Below the pieces are notes generated by a model that was given only the letters and a program-made list of their open reading frames with translations, was not told where the DNA came from and ran no database searches. A DNA stretch of 64,000 nt, taken from positions 620,001 through 684,000 of the forward strand of contig VRMN01000009.1 of NCBI GenBank assembly GCA_008690995.1. Direction: 5' to 3'. The DNA comes from Porphyridium purpureum. Lineage: Eukaryota > Rhodophyta > Bangiophyceae > Porphyridiales > Porphyridiaceae. Shown in pieces: positions 1-9,898 of this stretch. Within the stretch, counting starts at the first letter, position 1, and every line of letters begins with the position of its first letter. The position numbers and the translations under genes are program-made.

Positions 1-134
1 GGAAGCTCGGACCTTGCGTGAGTTCGAGTGCCGAGGAAGGGGTGTAGGGTGGCGGGCGCTGTTCGCGAGACTGGCGCCGCACGTCCGCAGCTTGCGCGCG
101 CTCGAACGCAGTTGTGCGTCGCGCTGCGTCGAGA

Positions 135-1949
135 ATGATGAAGAAGAAGCTCATGTCGCCGAGAGGCGGCGGTGCCATGTACAAGCAGAAAAACACGTCG
201 TTCTCACCGCGAGGTATCGGCACAGGTGTCGGGAAGAATGAAGTATCGTCGTCCTCGGGTTTGGTCGAAGGAGGCCAGGACGCCGGCCATGCGCATCTCG
301 TTCACGGGGAGAAGGAGGCTGGGGGTGGCCGGACGGGTGGCTTCTTCCCGCGCGCGTTGATTTCTCCCCGCGGCAACAGCTCACGGGGCCAGTCGCGGTC
401 ATTTACCGACACAGGTCGCCTGTTTATGTCGAGAAGGAGCGCAGGCTCCCCTTCCATGACGTCACGCGACGCCACGGGGGAAGACAACAGCCATACTGGC
501 GTTGCGGTCCACAATGTGAGCACGCCGGACGCATTTGAACTCGGACTCAGTGAGCTCGCTGTTTCATCGCCGTCAGGCGAGGATGACAAGGACTCGAGCA
601 CGAAGCCGCCCAAGCCACACAGCCCAAAAGCGACTCTCCCGTCGCTCACCATGTCAGACAACTCGATCAGTGACTTGCAAGGTGCGAATTCAACTCCAAG
701 GTCATTCACAAGCCAGGGCCAGATACCTCTTTCTCCCGGCCGCGCGTACCGGCACACCGAAGCAAATGTGGTGCGCGGAACCGCCGTGGTCCGCACTGGG
801 TTCTTGGGGTTGAAGAAGAAGACAGTCGATGTTGAGATTCGCAATGGCGGCTACATAACGGCGCGAGACCAAAAGCAAAAGAACGGATCGAAACGCGCGT
901 CATCCGCTCAGGACGATTCTAGCGGAGACATTTTATTTGAACGGTCCATCAGCACCGACCAGGCAACCGTGCAGGAGACGAGTGATGGGCTGCGCGTGTC
1001 ATTTCGGCGCGGCAAGTTTGATCAGCTCAGCTTTTCGTCGTCTACAAATGAGGACCTGCAGCGGCTATCCGGCTCGATGCGCGTGGCCAAAATGGAAGTC
1101 CATTACAAGGTCGGCACTTGCATCGGCACGGGCGCCTATGCTAGCGTATACGAGGGCTACGTGATTGACACGGATGAGCCGGTCGCGATTAAAATCATGG
1201 CGAAGAAGGCCGACCGCCCTCAGATCAACGCAGCCATCGATCACGAGGCACAAGTTCTTCGCATTGTGGACCACCCAAATGTTATCAAGGCACTTGACGT
1301 GTACGAATCAACGCATACGGCCAAAATCGTGCTGGAGTATATGCCAGACGGCTCTGTGTTCGATCGGATCAAGCGTAGCAAGCGCATGTGCATCAAGGAG
1401 GACCTCAGCAAACACATTTTCAGACAAGTGGTCGAAGGGCTGGCCTATTTGCACGATCTTCACATTGTGCACGCAGACATCAAGGCCGAAAACGTGCTAC
1501 TTGACGGGGAAACGGCGCCGGATCTTGTGGCAAAAATCACAGACTTTGGGCTGTCGTTGTACTTGGAGCCCGGTACTAAACAGTCATTCGACTCGGCTGC
1601 GCCGCGCGGCACGCCAGAGTATTATGCACCTGAGCTCGCACACGGCGAGGCGTTTGACAACAAGATCGACATCTGGGCGTGTGGCATCCTGCTGTACGTG
1701 ATGCTAGGGGGGTCTTACCCGTTTCATGGGCAGAACGCAGAGGAGACCGTGCAACTGGTGCGCACAGGTAAGCTAATCTTCCCGTCTGCGGCATTCCACG
1801 GCGTGTCGGGCTCGGCACAGGCTCTGATTCGGCGGATGCTACAGACTCAACCGGAAGCGCGGCCGAGCGCACATGAGATTCTTGAAGACCCGTGGTTTGA
1901 GAGCTCGCTGCTGGGCCGGACGCTTAAAAAACTTCAGCAAAAGACCTAG
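135..1949 (+). CDS. Serine/threonine protein kinase, CAMK-like, with long N-terminal region
   Basis: A 604-residue protein. The first ATG pair of the frame is at 135/138; the frame is open further upstream only through non-ATG codons. Residues 1-318 are Ser/Thr/Gly-rich, low in complexity and probably disordered. The kinase domain covers about 320-595: glycine loop GTGAYASVYEG, VAIK lysine at 353, catalytic loop HADIKAEN (H446-A447-D448), DFG at 470-472 and a GTPEYYAPE activation segment. Overall the domain resembles the CAMK/SNF1 group. Ala replaces the usual Arg before the catalytic Asp, so this is a non-RD kinase; in known families that often means activity does not need activation-loop phosphorylation. 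No regulatory domain is recognisable, so the pathway is unknown. A TATA-like gaatataaag at 1981 belongs to the next gene. Confidence 0.9.
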   Translation: MMKKKLMSPRGGGAMYKQKNTSFSPRGIGTGVGKNEVSSSSGLVEGGQDAGHAHLVHGEKEAGGGRTGGFFPRALISPRGNSSRGQSRSFTDTGRLFMSRRSAGSPSMTSRDATGEDNSHTGVAVHNVSTPDAFELGLSELAVSSPSGEDDKDSSTKPPKPHSPKATLPSLTMSDNSISDLQGANSTPRSFTSQGQIPLSPGRAYRHTEANVVRGTAVVRTGFLGLKKKTVDVEIRNGGYITARDQKQKNGSKRASSAQDDSSGDILFERSISTDQATVQETSDGLRVSFRRGKFDQLSFSSSTNEDLQRLSGSMRVAKMEVHYKVGTCIGTGAYASVYEGYVIDTDEPVAIKIMAKKADRPQINAAIDHEAQVLRIVDHPNVIKALDVYESTHTAKIVLEYMPDGSVFDRIKRSKRMCIKEDLSKHIFRQVVEGLAYLHDLHIVHADIKAENVLLDGETAPDLVAKITDFGLSLYLEPGTKQSFDSAAPRGTPEYYAPELAHGEAFDNKIDIWACGILLYVMLGGSYPFHGQNAEETVQLVRTGKLIFPSAAFHGVSGSAQALIRRMLQTQPEARPSAHEILEDPWFESSLLGRTLKKLQQKT

Positions 1950-2031
1950 ACTTTAATTATTATTCCCGCATCAGCGCCTAGAATATAAAGATCTCAATTA
2001 CTTTTCATCACAGCAGGCCGGTGAACAGACC

Positions 2032-3644
2032 ATGCAGAACATCACGCCGGTGTACATAGCGCTCGGGTCCAATCTCGGCGACCGCGCACGCACTCTGGCG
2101 CGCGCCGTGCGCGAGCTCGAGCGCAGCGGCGCGCTGTGTGCCGCGCCAGCGCCGCGCGTGTCATTTCTGTACCGCTCCGCGCCCATGTACGTCACAGAGC
2201 AGCCCGTGTTTTATAATGCGGTGTGCTGTGGCTACACGAGTCTGCACGCCGAAGGTCTGCTGCAAAAGCTGAAAGGCATTGAGGCCGCTCTAGGCAGAAA
2301 CAAGGAAGGCTGCGTCAGTGCGATTCGAAACGGGCCGCGCGAAATTGATCTGGACGTTTTGTTTTACGGCAGCAGCCCTGCCGCGGTGTACATGAGCGCG
2401 TCGCTTCAAATCCCGCACCCGCGAATCACCGAGCGCGGCTTTGTGCTGCAGCCTCTGGCTGACGTGTGCAGTGATCATGACGAGACGAGCTCTGGAAGCG
2501 CGTTGCGCGCGTGCGCCATACCGGAGCAAACCATTGCTGCGCATGTGTCGGAATTGAGTCAGGAGGCTCGCGCGTGCCGAGTCGTCTCCTGTGGCGCACA
2601 CCACGAACTGGTGGTGGGATCTGCGCTGGATCCGACACCGCCACCATCATACGCAATGGGCATCTTGAACGCAACCCCGGACAGCTTCAGTGATGGTGGA
2701 CAATTGAAGCAGAGCACCGTGGAATGGCGCGCCCGTGTGGACGCGACGGCGAATATGTGCGACATTCTGGACATTGGAGGCCAGAGCACGCGACCAGGTG
2801 CTGATCACGTGCCTGAATCAGAAGAGCTCGAACGAGTGTTGCCGCTGATTACATACGTGCGCGAGAAGCATCCAAAAATGATCATCAGTATCGACACGTT
2901 CTCCGCACACGTTGCTGAGCGTGCCGTGCGTGCTGGCGCCAACATTATCAACGACGTTTCCGGGGGCACGCGAGATCCAGACATGCTGCGCACAGTCGCA
3001 GAAATGGACGTGCCGACAGTCCTTATGCACATGCGAGGTGATTCGCACACAATGGGATCGCTGACCGACTACACGCCCGACGGAGTCGTTTTCGGCGTCA
3101 TTCGTGAGCTGCGCCTGCGGATTGAAGCGGCACGCGCGGCTGGTATTATGCCATGGAATATCCTGACGGACCCAGGTCTGGGCTTTGCGAAAAAGGGTGA
3201 GCAGAATCTGCAGCTCTTGAGAGAGCTCCGCAAGATGAAGAGCACCTTGGGAAGTTTCCCGATGCTTGTTGGAGCGTCACGGAAACGCTTTCTCGGATCC
3301 ATACTGAATCGCGAGACTATTCCGAGTGATCGTGACTGGGCGACTGCTGCAACGGTACGTTGATTGTACTTTAATTTGTCTTGGTGGCTGTGTATGCTGT
3401 GTACGAAATGGCTGTATGTCCCGTTTCATTCAGAACACGACACTGACCTGCGCAATTTTTATTTTTTTATTTTTTCTTCCTTGGTGTCAAACGCATGAAT
3501 CTATGTGTCTATGCGTGTTGGCGTGCTCGTTAGGTCGCCGTGTGCGTCGAGCAAGGCGTCGACATTGTCCGCTTCCACAACCCGCACTTGACCGACACGC
3601 TGCGCGTGGCTCGCAGCATTTACCACCCGGTCCCATCGGTCTAA
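2032..3644 (+). CDS. HPPK-DHPS: Bifunctional HPPK-DHPS folate biosynthesis enzyme (two exons)
   Basis: A fusion of 6-hydroxymethyl-7,8-dihydropterin pyrophosphokinase and dihydropteroate synthase, consecutive steps of folate synthesis. The N-terminal HPPK half starts with YIALGSNLGDR and carries the signature GPREIDLDV (101-109). The DHPS half starts near residue 206 with NATPDSFSDGG (213-223) and DIGGQSTRPGA. The frame would stop just after ATVR, but a GT-AG intron at 3355-3533 joins ACG to GTC and restores the normal DHPS end (AVCVEQGVDIVRFHNP...). The CDS is therefore 2032-3354 plus 3534-3644, 477 residues. Plant homologues are mitochondrial; this start gives no clear presequence, so the protein may be cytosolic. 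A TATA-like element lies about 45 bp upstream of the ATG. Confidence 0.95.
3355..3533 (+). other. Spliceosomal intron in HPPK-DHPS (179 bp)
   Basis: The donor is GTACGT and the acceptor is TTAG. The segment is richer in T than the flanking exons, with a T-rich run in its middle. Splicing is inferred because it restores the conserved DHPS C-terminus in phase 0. It is the best supported intron in the window. Confidence 0.9.
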
Positions 3645-3922
3645 CGGATCAGCGCGCTTCGCTAGCGAGTAACCGCGTGAACCGATAAGCCTCGTCGTCA
3701 TCGCGAGGTTTGTGCCATGTTGCTTCGAGTGCTGTGGTGTCGCTGTAGACGCTGCGACGAAGGCTGTAGAGCATCATGGCCGCGGCATTCCACGCGCATG
3801 TAGCCACGCTGCGCCCCTGGGACGGACGGAGTAGCAAATATAAATGTGAGCTCGTGAATGGATCGCATCGTGCGAGCGGCACCCGCTGCCGGTTTGGAAG
3901 CTGCGTTCGGCAAGTGTGGTCC

Positions 3923-4723
3923 ATGAAAGTGGAAACGGGCGTCGCGAATGTGAACGGCACGGCGCTGTATTACGAGGTGCACTCATCGCGCGCAAAGAAG
4001 CCGTTGCTTTTCCTCCATGCCTTTGCCAACGATGCGCGAATGTGGGATGACTATTTAGATTTGCTCAAGTCGTTCAGGTTGTTCCGGTACGACATGCGCG
4101 GCTTTGGACGCTCCGAGTTGCCCCAAGTCGACCAGCCTTACCTGCACTCAGAAGACTTGCTAGCGTTACTGGACTACCTACAAGTGGAGAAGGTGCGCCT
4201 CGTCGCGCCATCTATGGGTGGTGCCGTGGCGCTGGAGTTTGCGGCCGACCATCCGGAGCGCGTGGCGGCGATGTGTCTCATTAGTCCATCTTTGTACGGA
4301 CACATGTGGATGACAATGGACAGCATCATCGACATCTCGGACGTTGAAGAAGCAGGCTTGGACGCGCTCAAAGAGCGCTTTCTGCAGATTAAATTACTGC
4401 AGCCGACCATGAAGAATGACCACGCGCGCCGCGCGCTCCAGACGGCCATGGACGCGTATTCGGGCTGGCACTTCCACGCCAACGACCCATTAACGCGCAA
4501 GGAGCCAAATACCATAGAGCGGCTGTCCGAGATCCGCGCGCCTGTGCTGGTGATTGTAGGCGAGCACGATGGCCGCGACTTTCAGCTTATTGCGGACGAG
4601 ATTGTGGCCGGTGCCCCAGATGCGCGCAAGTACGTGATGGAAGGCGTCGGCCACTGCGCGTCCATTGAGAATGTAGAAGCCACGAAGCAAGCACTGCTTG
4701 ATTTCCTGACACAGGTGAAATGA
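3923..4723 (+). CDS. Alpha/beta hydrolase (3-oxoadipate enol-lactonase-like)
   Basis: With the ATG at 3923 the protein is 266 residues, the usual size for this family, and starts right before the first beta strands (ANVNGTALYYE). It has LFLHAF (oxyanion region), the nucleophile elbow APSMGGA, an acid candidate in EHDGRD and the catalytic His in GVGHCASIE. The elbow begins with Ala instead of Gly, which is tolerated. An in-frame ATG at 3776 would add 49 basic residues, possibly a targeting leader. The TATA-like aaatataaatg at 3837 lies inside that extension, which favours the shorter form. The substrate cannot be told from sequence; a 3-oxoadipate lactonase label would be a family guess. Confidence 0.8.
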   Translation: MKVETGVANVNGTALYYEVHSSRAKKPLLFLHAFANDARMWDDYLDLLKSFRLFRYDMRGFGRSELPQVDQPYLHSEDLLALLDYLQVEKVRLVAPSMGGAVALEFAADHPERVAAMCLISPSLYGHMWMTMDSIIDISDVEEAGLDALKERFLQIKLLQPTMKNDHARRALQTAMDAYSGWHFHANDPLTRKEPNTIERLSEIRAPVLVIVGEHDGRDFQLIADEIVAGAPDARKYVMEGVGHCASIENVEATKQALLDFLTQVK

Positions 4724-4734
4724 GACGCTCGTCG

Positions 4735-5436
4735 TTACAGCGCGCGCCTGGCTTTCCGACTCTCATTGTTACTTCTTCGCGCCGAACGCCCCTTCAATAA
4801 AGATCGGTCTCGCCGCACCATTTCTGCGCCAAGAGCAAACGTACTCACCAGACCGATGACAAATGCAATCAGCGCCGCGCGCCCGGCATCGAGCTGGATG
4901 GCGGCGCGCCACCGAATGTCGAGCTGAACGTACTGCGGAACATCCGTTTCCCACGGCGTTCCGAGCGCGCTATACGTGGCGAACGCTTGTGTGTCCATAA
5001 TGTACCCATCGTGGTGCTTGATAAAGAGCTGAATGCGTTCAAGCAGTAGACCCTGCTCAGATACGACAGACACAGCGTTCGCTTCGACCGTGTTGTGAGC
5101 CAGTCGCAGCTTGAGCGTCATCGGCTGCATTCTGGCGCGCGACTTCGACTTGCGCGGTAGCTCGGGCATTGCTAGCACCTCAATCGAGTCCACGCCGAAT
5201 CGCGGCATCTGCGTGTGTGTCAAGTGAATGATCGGCGTCACTTGCCCTGCCACGCTAAACTGCACCGACGCGTCTACTTGCTCGGCATGTTTGAATCTGA
5301 ATCCTGAGCTCGCAGGTGCTGGAATTGGCGTGGATGCATTTCCACGCGCGGGCTCCTGCTCAGCCGCGGCCACTGCGATGCTCCAAGTGGCCCAGACCAC
5401 CAGTACAAAGCAGCATATGGCCGCGTCGCTTCGCAT
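4735..5436 (-). CDS. Secretory-pathway single-pass membrane protein, unknown function
   Basis: A 233-residue protein read from the first ATG. The N-terminus MRSDAAICCFVLVVWATW followed by small residues looks like a cleavable signal peptide (about 1-25). A roughly 150-residue lumenal or extracellular domain of beta-rich character follows, then one membrane helix (AALIAFVIGLVSTFALGAEM, near 185-205), then a short Arg/Lys-rich tail. The topology is type I. No family is recognised. Its stop codon is only 12 bp from that of the convergent hydrolase gene, and it diverges from the DNAJC21-like gene, so the 166 bp between 5436 and 5603 must serve both promoters. Confidence 0.75.
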   Translation of the reverse strand: MRSDAAICCFVLVVWATWSIAVAAAEQEPARGNASTPIPAPASSGFRFKHAEQVDASVQFSVAGQVTPIIHLTHTQMPRFGVDSIEVLAMPELPRKSKSRARMQPMTLKLRLAHNTVEANAVSVVSEQGLLLERIQLFIKHHDGYIMDTQAFATYSALGTPWETDVPQYVQLDIRWRAAIQLDAGRAALIAFVIGLVSTFALGAEMVRRDRSLLKGRSARRSNNESRKARRAL

Positions 5437-5602
5437 TTTCCACTTCACAGCTGCTTGGTCACCTACTCCGGCGGCGTCGACGAGAAAGTCGAGCCTGTAC
5501 AGGTGTTTGTCGTGTGGTTCTCTAGAACAAGCGGCTCGACAAAGTAGTCGTCGTCGTCGGCAGCATCGGCAGCTGCAGCTGCAGTAGGAACAGGAAAGGA
5601 GG

Positions 5603-7342
5603 ATGGGAACAACGTGCTACTATGAGGAGCTTGAACTGGAGCGCGATGCGACGGACGCCGAGATAAAGTCGGCGTACCGGAGGCTGGCGATGCGATGGCA
5701 CCCAGATAAACACGTGACGGGCGACGCGGATGCGCAGCATGCGGCACACGTGAAATTCCAGCAGGTGCAGCACGCGTACTCAGTGTTGTCTGACGCGCAC
5801 GAGCGTGCTTGGTACGACGCACATCGCGACGACATTTTGCGAGGCGACGAGTACGACAGTTTTGACGAGCAAGGCGATGACCTGAAGCCGTGCTCGGCGG
5901 CGCGTGCAACCAAGCTGCACTTGTACAAGTACTTTTCGGCGTCGGCGTTCGCGGGCTTTGACGAGGTGGAGGAGCCTGAAAAGAACTTTTTCAGCGTGTT
6001 TCGCGCCGTCTTCAGCCAGCTTGACGAAGAGGAACGGCATGACTTGCAGTACAATTCGAATGCGTCAAACCGAGCTTCTGCCGGCGCCTTCGCACCGTCG
6101 TTCGGCCGCGCCGACTCGGCATGGGGCGAGGTGCGCGACTTTTATGGCTACTACGACCATTTCAACAGCCGGTTGACGTTTGCGTTTGGCGACAAGTGGA
6201 AGTTGTCCGACGCGCCAAACCGCGACATTCGCCGCGCGATGGAGAAGGAAAATACGCGAGAGCGTGCACGGCTCCGAAAGGAGTTTAATGCACAGGTGCG
6301 CGAGCTGGTCGCGTATGTGAAGAAGCGCGACCCGCGCGTGGAGGCGCAGCGCGTGGCAGAAGCCGAGCGCAGAGAGCGCGAGCGTTTGCGCGTGCAAGAG
6401 GAGGCCGAACAGAGGAAGAAGCTAAAGCAGGCGATGCTCGCCGAGTATGCAAATGATGCAGATATGCAGCAGGAGTGGAGGCGCGTAGACGAACTGATTT
6501 CGGAGCTTGGACTTGGCGAAAATGAGGCAGCAGCAGGAGCCGCACGAGCTAACGGGTCTGCCGCTGGCGGCGAACATGCGAGTGGAGTTGAGGACATACA
6601 GGCGCGTGACGTGAAATGGGACTGCGAGGTTTGTAGCAAGACCTTTCGGTCGCAGAAGCAGCTACAAAACCATGAGAACAGCCGCAAGCACCTGGAGAAT
6701 ATGCACTTGCTGCACGAGCGCACGCTAGAACTTCTGGCCGAGCAGGAGCTTGGCGAGGATGAACATGCCGGGGGACAGAATAATATTGGCCATGACACCA
6801 GTGAGATCAGCGCACAGTCCGACAGAGCCGTGGGCGACGGGCAGGACGGGTCTGTTGACGATGAGGCGCTAGAAGAGGAACTAGATGCGTTCTCAAAAAA
6901 GAAAAGCAAGAAGAAGGATAAGAAGAACAAGAAGCGGATCGGCGCTGGATTTCGCGTCGAGACATACGACAAAACGCCGTCTCCGCCGAGTCCAGCCACC
7001 GGTAGCGTGGCGTCAGATGCTGAGCTAGATACTCTGCCAGAGGAGACATTGGGCACCAACCCCAGGCAAGGACACGAGCAAGAGCTACAGGATTATGAGC
7101 AGCAGAGTGAACCATTGTCTGCACCGATCATGAAGCAAAAGAAGCCGACCCGGGCCAAACTGAAAAAGGAGCAGCGGCGCCTTGCCCGTGAGAACGGCGA
7201 CAAGGACACGGAGCAGCCAGCCGCGGCGGACACTACGGTCAAGAATGAGCTGATTTGCACCTCGTGTGGCTTGGTTTGCACGTCGCGCAATGCGCTATTT
7301 ACGCACCTGAAGAAGAATCCTGCTCATGCAGTGTACAAGTAG
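5603..7342 (+). CDS. DNAJC21: DNAJC21/Jjj1-like J-domain zinc-finger protein
   Basis: A 579-residue protein. The J domain occupies the first 70 residues, with HPD at 33-35. The middle contains the family-typical FFSVFRAVFSQLDEEE region and a long charged helix. A C2H2 finger (WDCEVCSKTF..HENSRKH) starts at C341. Lys/Glu-rich linkers lead to a second C2H2-like finger at the C-terminus (LICTSCGLVC..HLKKNPAH). This order matches yeast Jjj1 and human DNAJC21, cytosolic Hsp70 co-chaperones that release late shuttling factors from pre-60S ribosomes. It is one of several ribosome-related genes in the window. Confidence 0.93.
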   Translation: MGTTCYYEELELERDATDAEIKSAYRRLAMRWHPDKHVTGDADAQHAAHVKFQQVQHAYSVLSDAHERAWYDAHRDDILRGDEYDSFDEQGDDLKPCSAARATKLHLYKYFSASAFAGFDEVEEPEKNFFSVFRAVFSQLDEEERHDLQYNSNASNRASAGAFAPSFGRADSAWGEVRDFYGYYDHFNSRLTFAFGDKWKLSDAPNRDIRRAMEKENTRERARLRKEFNAQVRELVAYVKKRDPRVEAQRVAEAERRERERLRVQEEAEQRKKLKQAMLAEYANDADMQQEWRRVDELISELGLGENEAAAGAARANGSAAGGEHASGVEDIQARDVKWDCEVCSKTFRSQKQLQNHENSRKHLENMHLLHERTLELLAEQELGEDEHAGGQNNIGHDTSEISAQSDRAVGDGQDGSVDDEALEEELDAFSKKKSKKKDKKNKKRIGAGFRVETYDKTPSPPSPATGSVASDAELDTLPEETLGTNPRQGHEQELQDYEQQSEPLSAPIMKQKKPTRAKLKKEQRRLARENGDKDTEQPAAADTTVKNELICTSCGLVCTSRNALFTHLKKNPAHAVYK

Positions 7343-7702
7343 AATCATCGCGCTGGCCATTTTTTTCTTGGATGGCGGCGACGACCTCTCAACCGTGCGA
7401 GGCGTGTTGCACATCTGGAAACCCCATTTCCTTTCGGTGAGTTCGAAGTATTTGTACTACGCGGCGCACGCTCAAGTACTTCTCCTGTGCATCAGCACCA
7501 AGACGCGCGTAGCCGTATAATTTGAATTGGTCGGCTCCATTTTAGTCCAACAAGAGAGAAAGATCCGGACGGGAAAGTGCGCGTGCGACCAGGTCCCGAT
7601 AAGGTTGCACTTCAAGAGGATAAAACCGCAAGAGAGAAGGCAAGGAAATAAAAAGGTGGGGGCCCGTGGCTCGCGCCGCGCACGCTGAGACCGGGAATCT
7701 CA

Positions 7703-8917
7703 TCAAACGTCAATATCGAGCAAGAGGCGTCGCGGGTCCTCAATGAGCGTCTTGATCCTCCTGAGGAACGAGACGGCTTCTCTGCCGTCGATCAGACGGT
7801 GGTCGTAGGACAGCGCGAGATACATCATGGGTCGGATTTCGATCTTGTCGTTGATGACAACGGCTCGCTTTTGGATGATGTGCATGCCGAGGATCGCGCT
7901 CTGAGGCATGTTGAGAATGGGTGTGCTCAGCAGACTGCCAAAAACACCACCATTGCTGATGGTGAACGTGCCGCCCTGCATCTCGTCGATACTCAGGGCG
8001 CCGTCGCGCGCACGCTCGCCCAAAGAGTTGATCGTCTTCTCAATGGCTGCGAACGACATGTTCTCACAGCCCCGGAGCACAGGCACCACTAGCCCCGTGG
8101 GCGTGCTCACTGCGACCGAGATGTCCACGTAGTCGCGGTAAACAATGTCGGTACCGTCAATGATCGCATTCACCTCTGGCTGTTCCATCAGCGCCACCGA
8201 GCACGCTTTGACAAAGGCGGACATGAAGCCCAATTTCACGCCGTGCTTCTTAACAAATGAGTCTTTGAAATCCGAGCGCATGTCCATGAGTGCACTCATG
8301 TCGACCTCGTTGAACGTCGTCAGCATCGCCGCGGTGTTCTGCGCCTCTTTGAGTCGCTCTGCTATTCTGCGGCGCATGCGGGTCATCTGCACGCGGCGCT
8401 CGCCGGCCTCGCTAATGTTTAGCGTCGGAGTGACCGGTGTTGGCACCGCGACCTTCTTTTCGGATGGCGCCGCCGCTGGAGCAACTGGAGTGGTGCGCGC
8501 AGCCGGCGGAGCGGCGCTGCTTTCAGGATCGACCGAGTCCTGGGATGCAAACACTGGATTCTCGTTTCCGCTGCTCCCAGCCTCGGAACTCTCTCCGACC
8601 GAAGGCGCAGCAGACATGTCCTCGCTCATTTTCGCGAGCTGGTTGCCGACGTACACGATTTCTCCCTCGGCTGCGAGGGTCTCAACCAGGAGGCCGCGCT
8701 TTGGTGCGCGCACGTCAACGGTGACCTTATCTGTCTCGAGCTGGCAGATCACCTCGTCCATCTCGACGACGTCGCCTGTTTTCTTCGACCACTCAATGAC
8801 GGTTGCCTCTGTGATCGACTCGCCCATATGCGGCACCTCCACGACGAACTTTGCATCTGGCGGCGCGCAGACCGCCATTGCACGCAGACGCATGCCATTC
8901 GCTCTCCGAACACACAT
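7703..8917 (-). CDS. DLST: Dihydrolipoamide succinyltransferase, E2 of 2-oxoglutarate dehydrogenase
   Basis: TCA-cycle E2 component. A lipoyl domain ([16 protein letters not shown], lipoyl Lys in QLETDKVTV) is followed by an Ala/Pro/Ser linker and the acyltransferase core, ending with the active-site block [12 protein letters not shown] and [11 protein letters not shown]. There is no peripheral-subunit-binding domain, as in other eukaryotic DLSTs. The first ATG in frame is at 8917, giving 404 residues and a short basic leader ([16 protein letters not shown]). The frame stays open 171 bp further upstream, and that stretch also encodes Arg/Ala-rich sequence, so a longer mitochondrial presequence supplied by a non-AUG start or a small upstream exon is possible. 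Confidence 0.93.
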   Translation of the reverse strand: MCVRRANGMRLRAMAVCAPPDAKFVVEVPHMGESITEATVIEWSKKTGDVVEMDEVICQLETDKVTVDVRAPKRGLLVETLAAEGEIVYVGNQLAKMSEDMSAAPSVGESSEAGSSGNENPVFASQDSVDPESSAAPPAARTTPVAPAAAPSEKKVAVPTPVTPTLNISEAGERRVQMTRMRRRIAERLKEAQNTAAMLTTFNEVDMSALMDMRSDFKDSFVKKHGVKLGFMSAFVKACSVALMEQPEVNAIIDGTDIVYRDYVDISVAVSTPTGLVVPVLRGCENMSFAAIEKTINSLGERARDGALSIDEMQGGTFTISNGGVFGSLLSTPILNMPQSAILGMHIIQKRAVVINDKIEIRPMMYLALSYDHRLIDGREAVSFLRRIKTLIEDPRRLLLDIDV

Positions 8918-9898
8918 CGCCTTGCTCCCGATCCGCGCCAAACCGCACGCCGCCGCATCTGCGCGCAACCTCGCCACGTGCGCGCTGGCACAACCTCCAA
9001 ACGTGCGTGCATACGCCGCCTCGCCCACGCGCGCGCCACCCCGCCGCGCCGCGCGCGCGATCCCATCGCCACGCGACTCCGCGCGCACGAGCGCATCAGC
9101 GCGGCCATCTCAACCATCCGCCTCATCCTCCTTCCTCTCCCACAACTCCCACACGTGCTCCTCCCTCCTCCCCCTCTCTCTCTCTCTCTCTCTCTCTCCT
9201 TCCTCTAATCCCCACAGCCCGCCGCGTATCGGTTCAACCGAACTCGCATCGATCGATCGTACGCAGCACTGTACACCCACCGCGCACTATACAAAAAAGC
9301 ACTGTACCTCAGTGGCGGTTGCGCCGTGTGTGTGAGAGACAGCGCGGGTGCGGCGCACGTGGAAGCCGCGCGGACCATCGCTCACTTGTGACGACAACAA
9401 CGACAACAAGGACGACAGCAACTTTGTGGCGGCTCGGCACGCGGGCAGTGATCGTCCACGCCGTGCGCGCGGCGTCGCAGCAAGCGCACGTCTGTGCAGA
9501 CTCTCAGGTTCTCAGCTTCACCAACGCGCGTTTCTGTGCTGGGTTGTTGCCGACACCCGCGGCATCGCGCACACAATCGGCGCGCGCGCACGGTTTGTAT
9601 CGGTTTATCGGGTGTTGGGTAACCGTTAACCCGTTGAGCCGTTGAGCCGCACGCGATCGAGTGAGCGTGCACTGTACACACGTCGCCTAAAACGGCACCC
9701 GCCGCACTGTACACTATAAAAGTAGCCTAATTTACTGATAAAGCGGTTCACTGTACCGCGTGAAGGGGAGCGCAGGTCCGTTACGCCGGTTTGTCGTTGG
9801 CGTGTGTGTGTGTGGGTAGGAGCGGGAGAAGGAGAGCGAGAGAGAGAGAGAGAGAGACAGGTGGAGTGCGTGTGAACGAGGAAGAAAGGTGAGGACAG
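8918..9898. promoter_or_regulatory. Divergent promoter region between DLST and the universal stress protein
   Basis: This stretch holds five CTGTAC motifs (starting 9269, 9302, 9672, 9707, 9751). The one at 9707 runs straight into ACTATAAAAG, a good TATA-box candidate about 185 bp before the stress-protein ATG. A CT run (9174-9198) lies on the DLST side and a GA run (9838-9857) 42 bp before the stress-protein ATG. A TAACCGTTAAC palindrome-like element sits near 9620. Motif functions are inferred from position and recurrence only. Confidence 0.55.

Noticed and set aside
8145-9335. A 396-codon plus-strand frame opposite DLST
   Set aside because: It is the antisense of a well-supported conserved gene and continues into a CT microsatellite.
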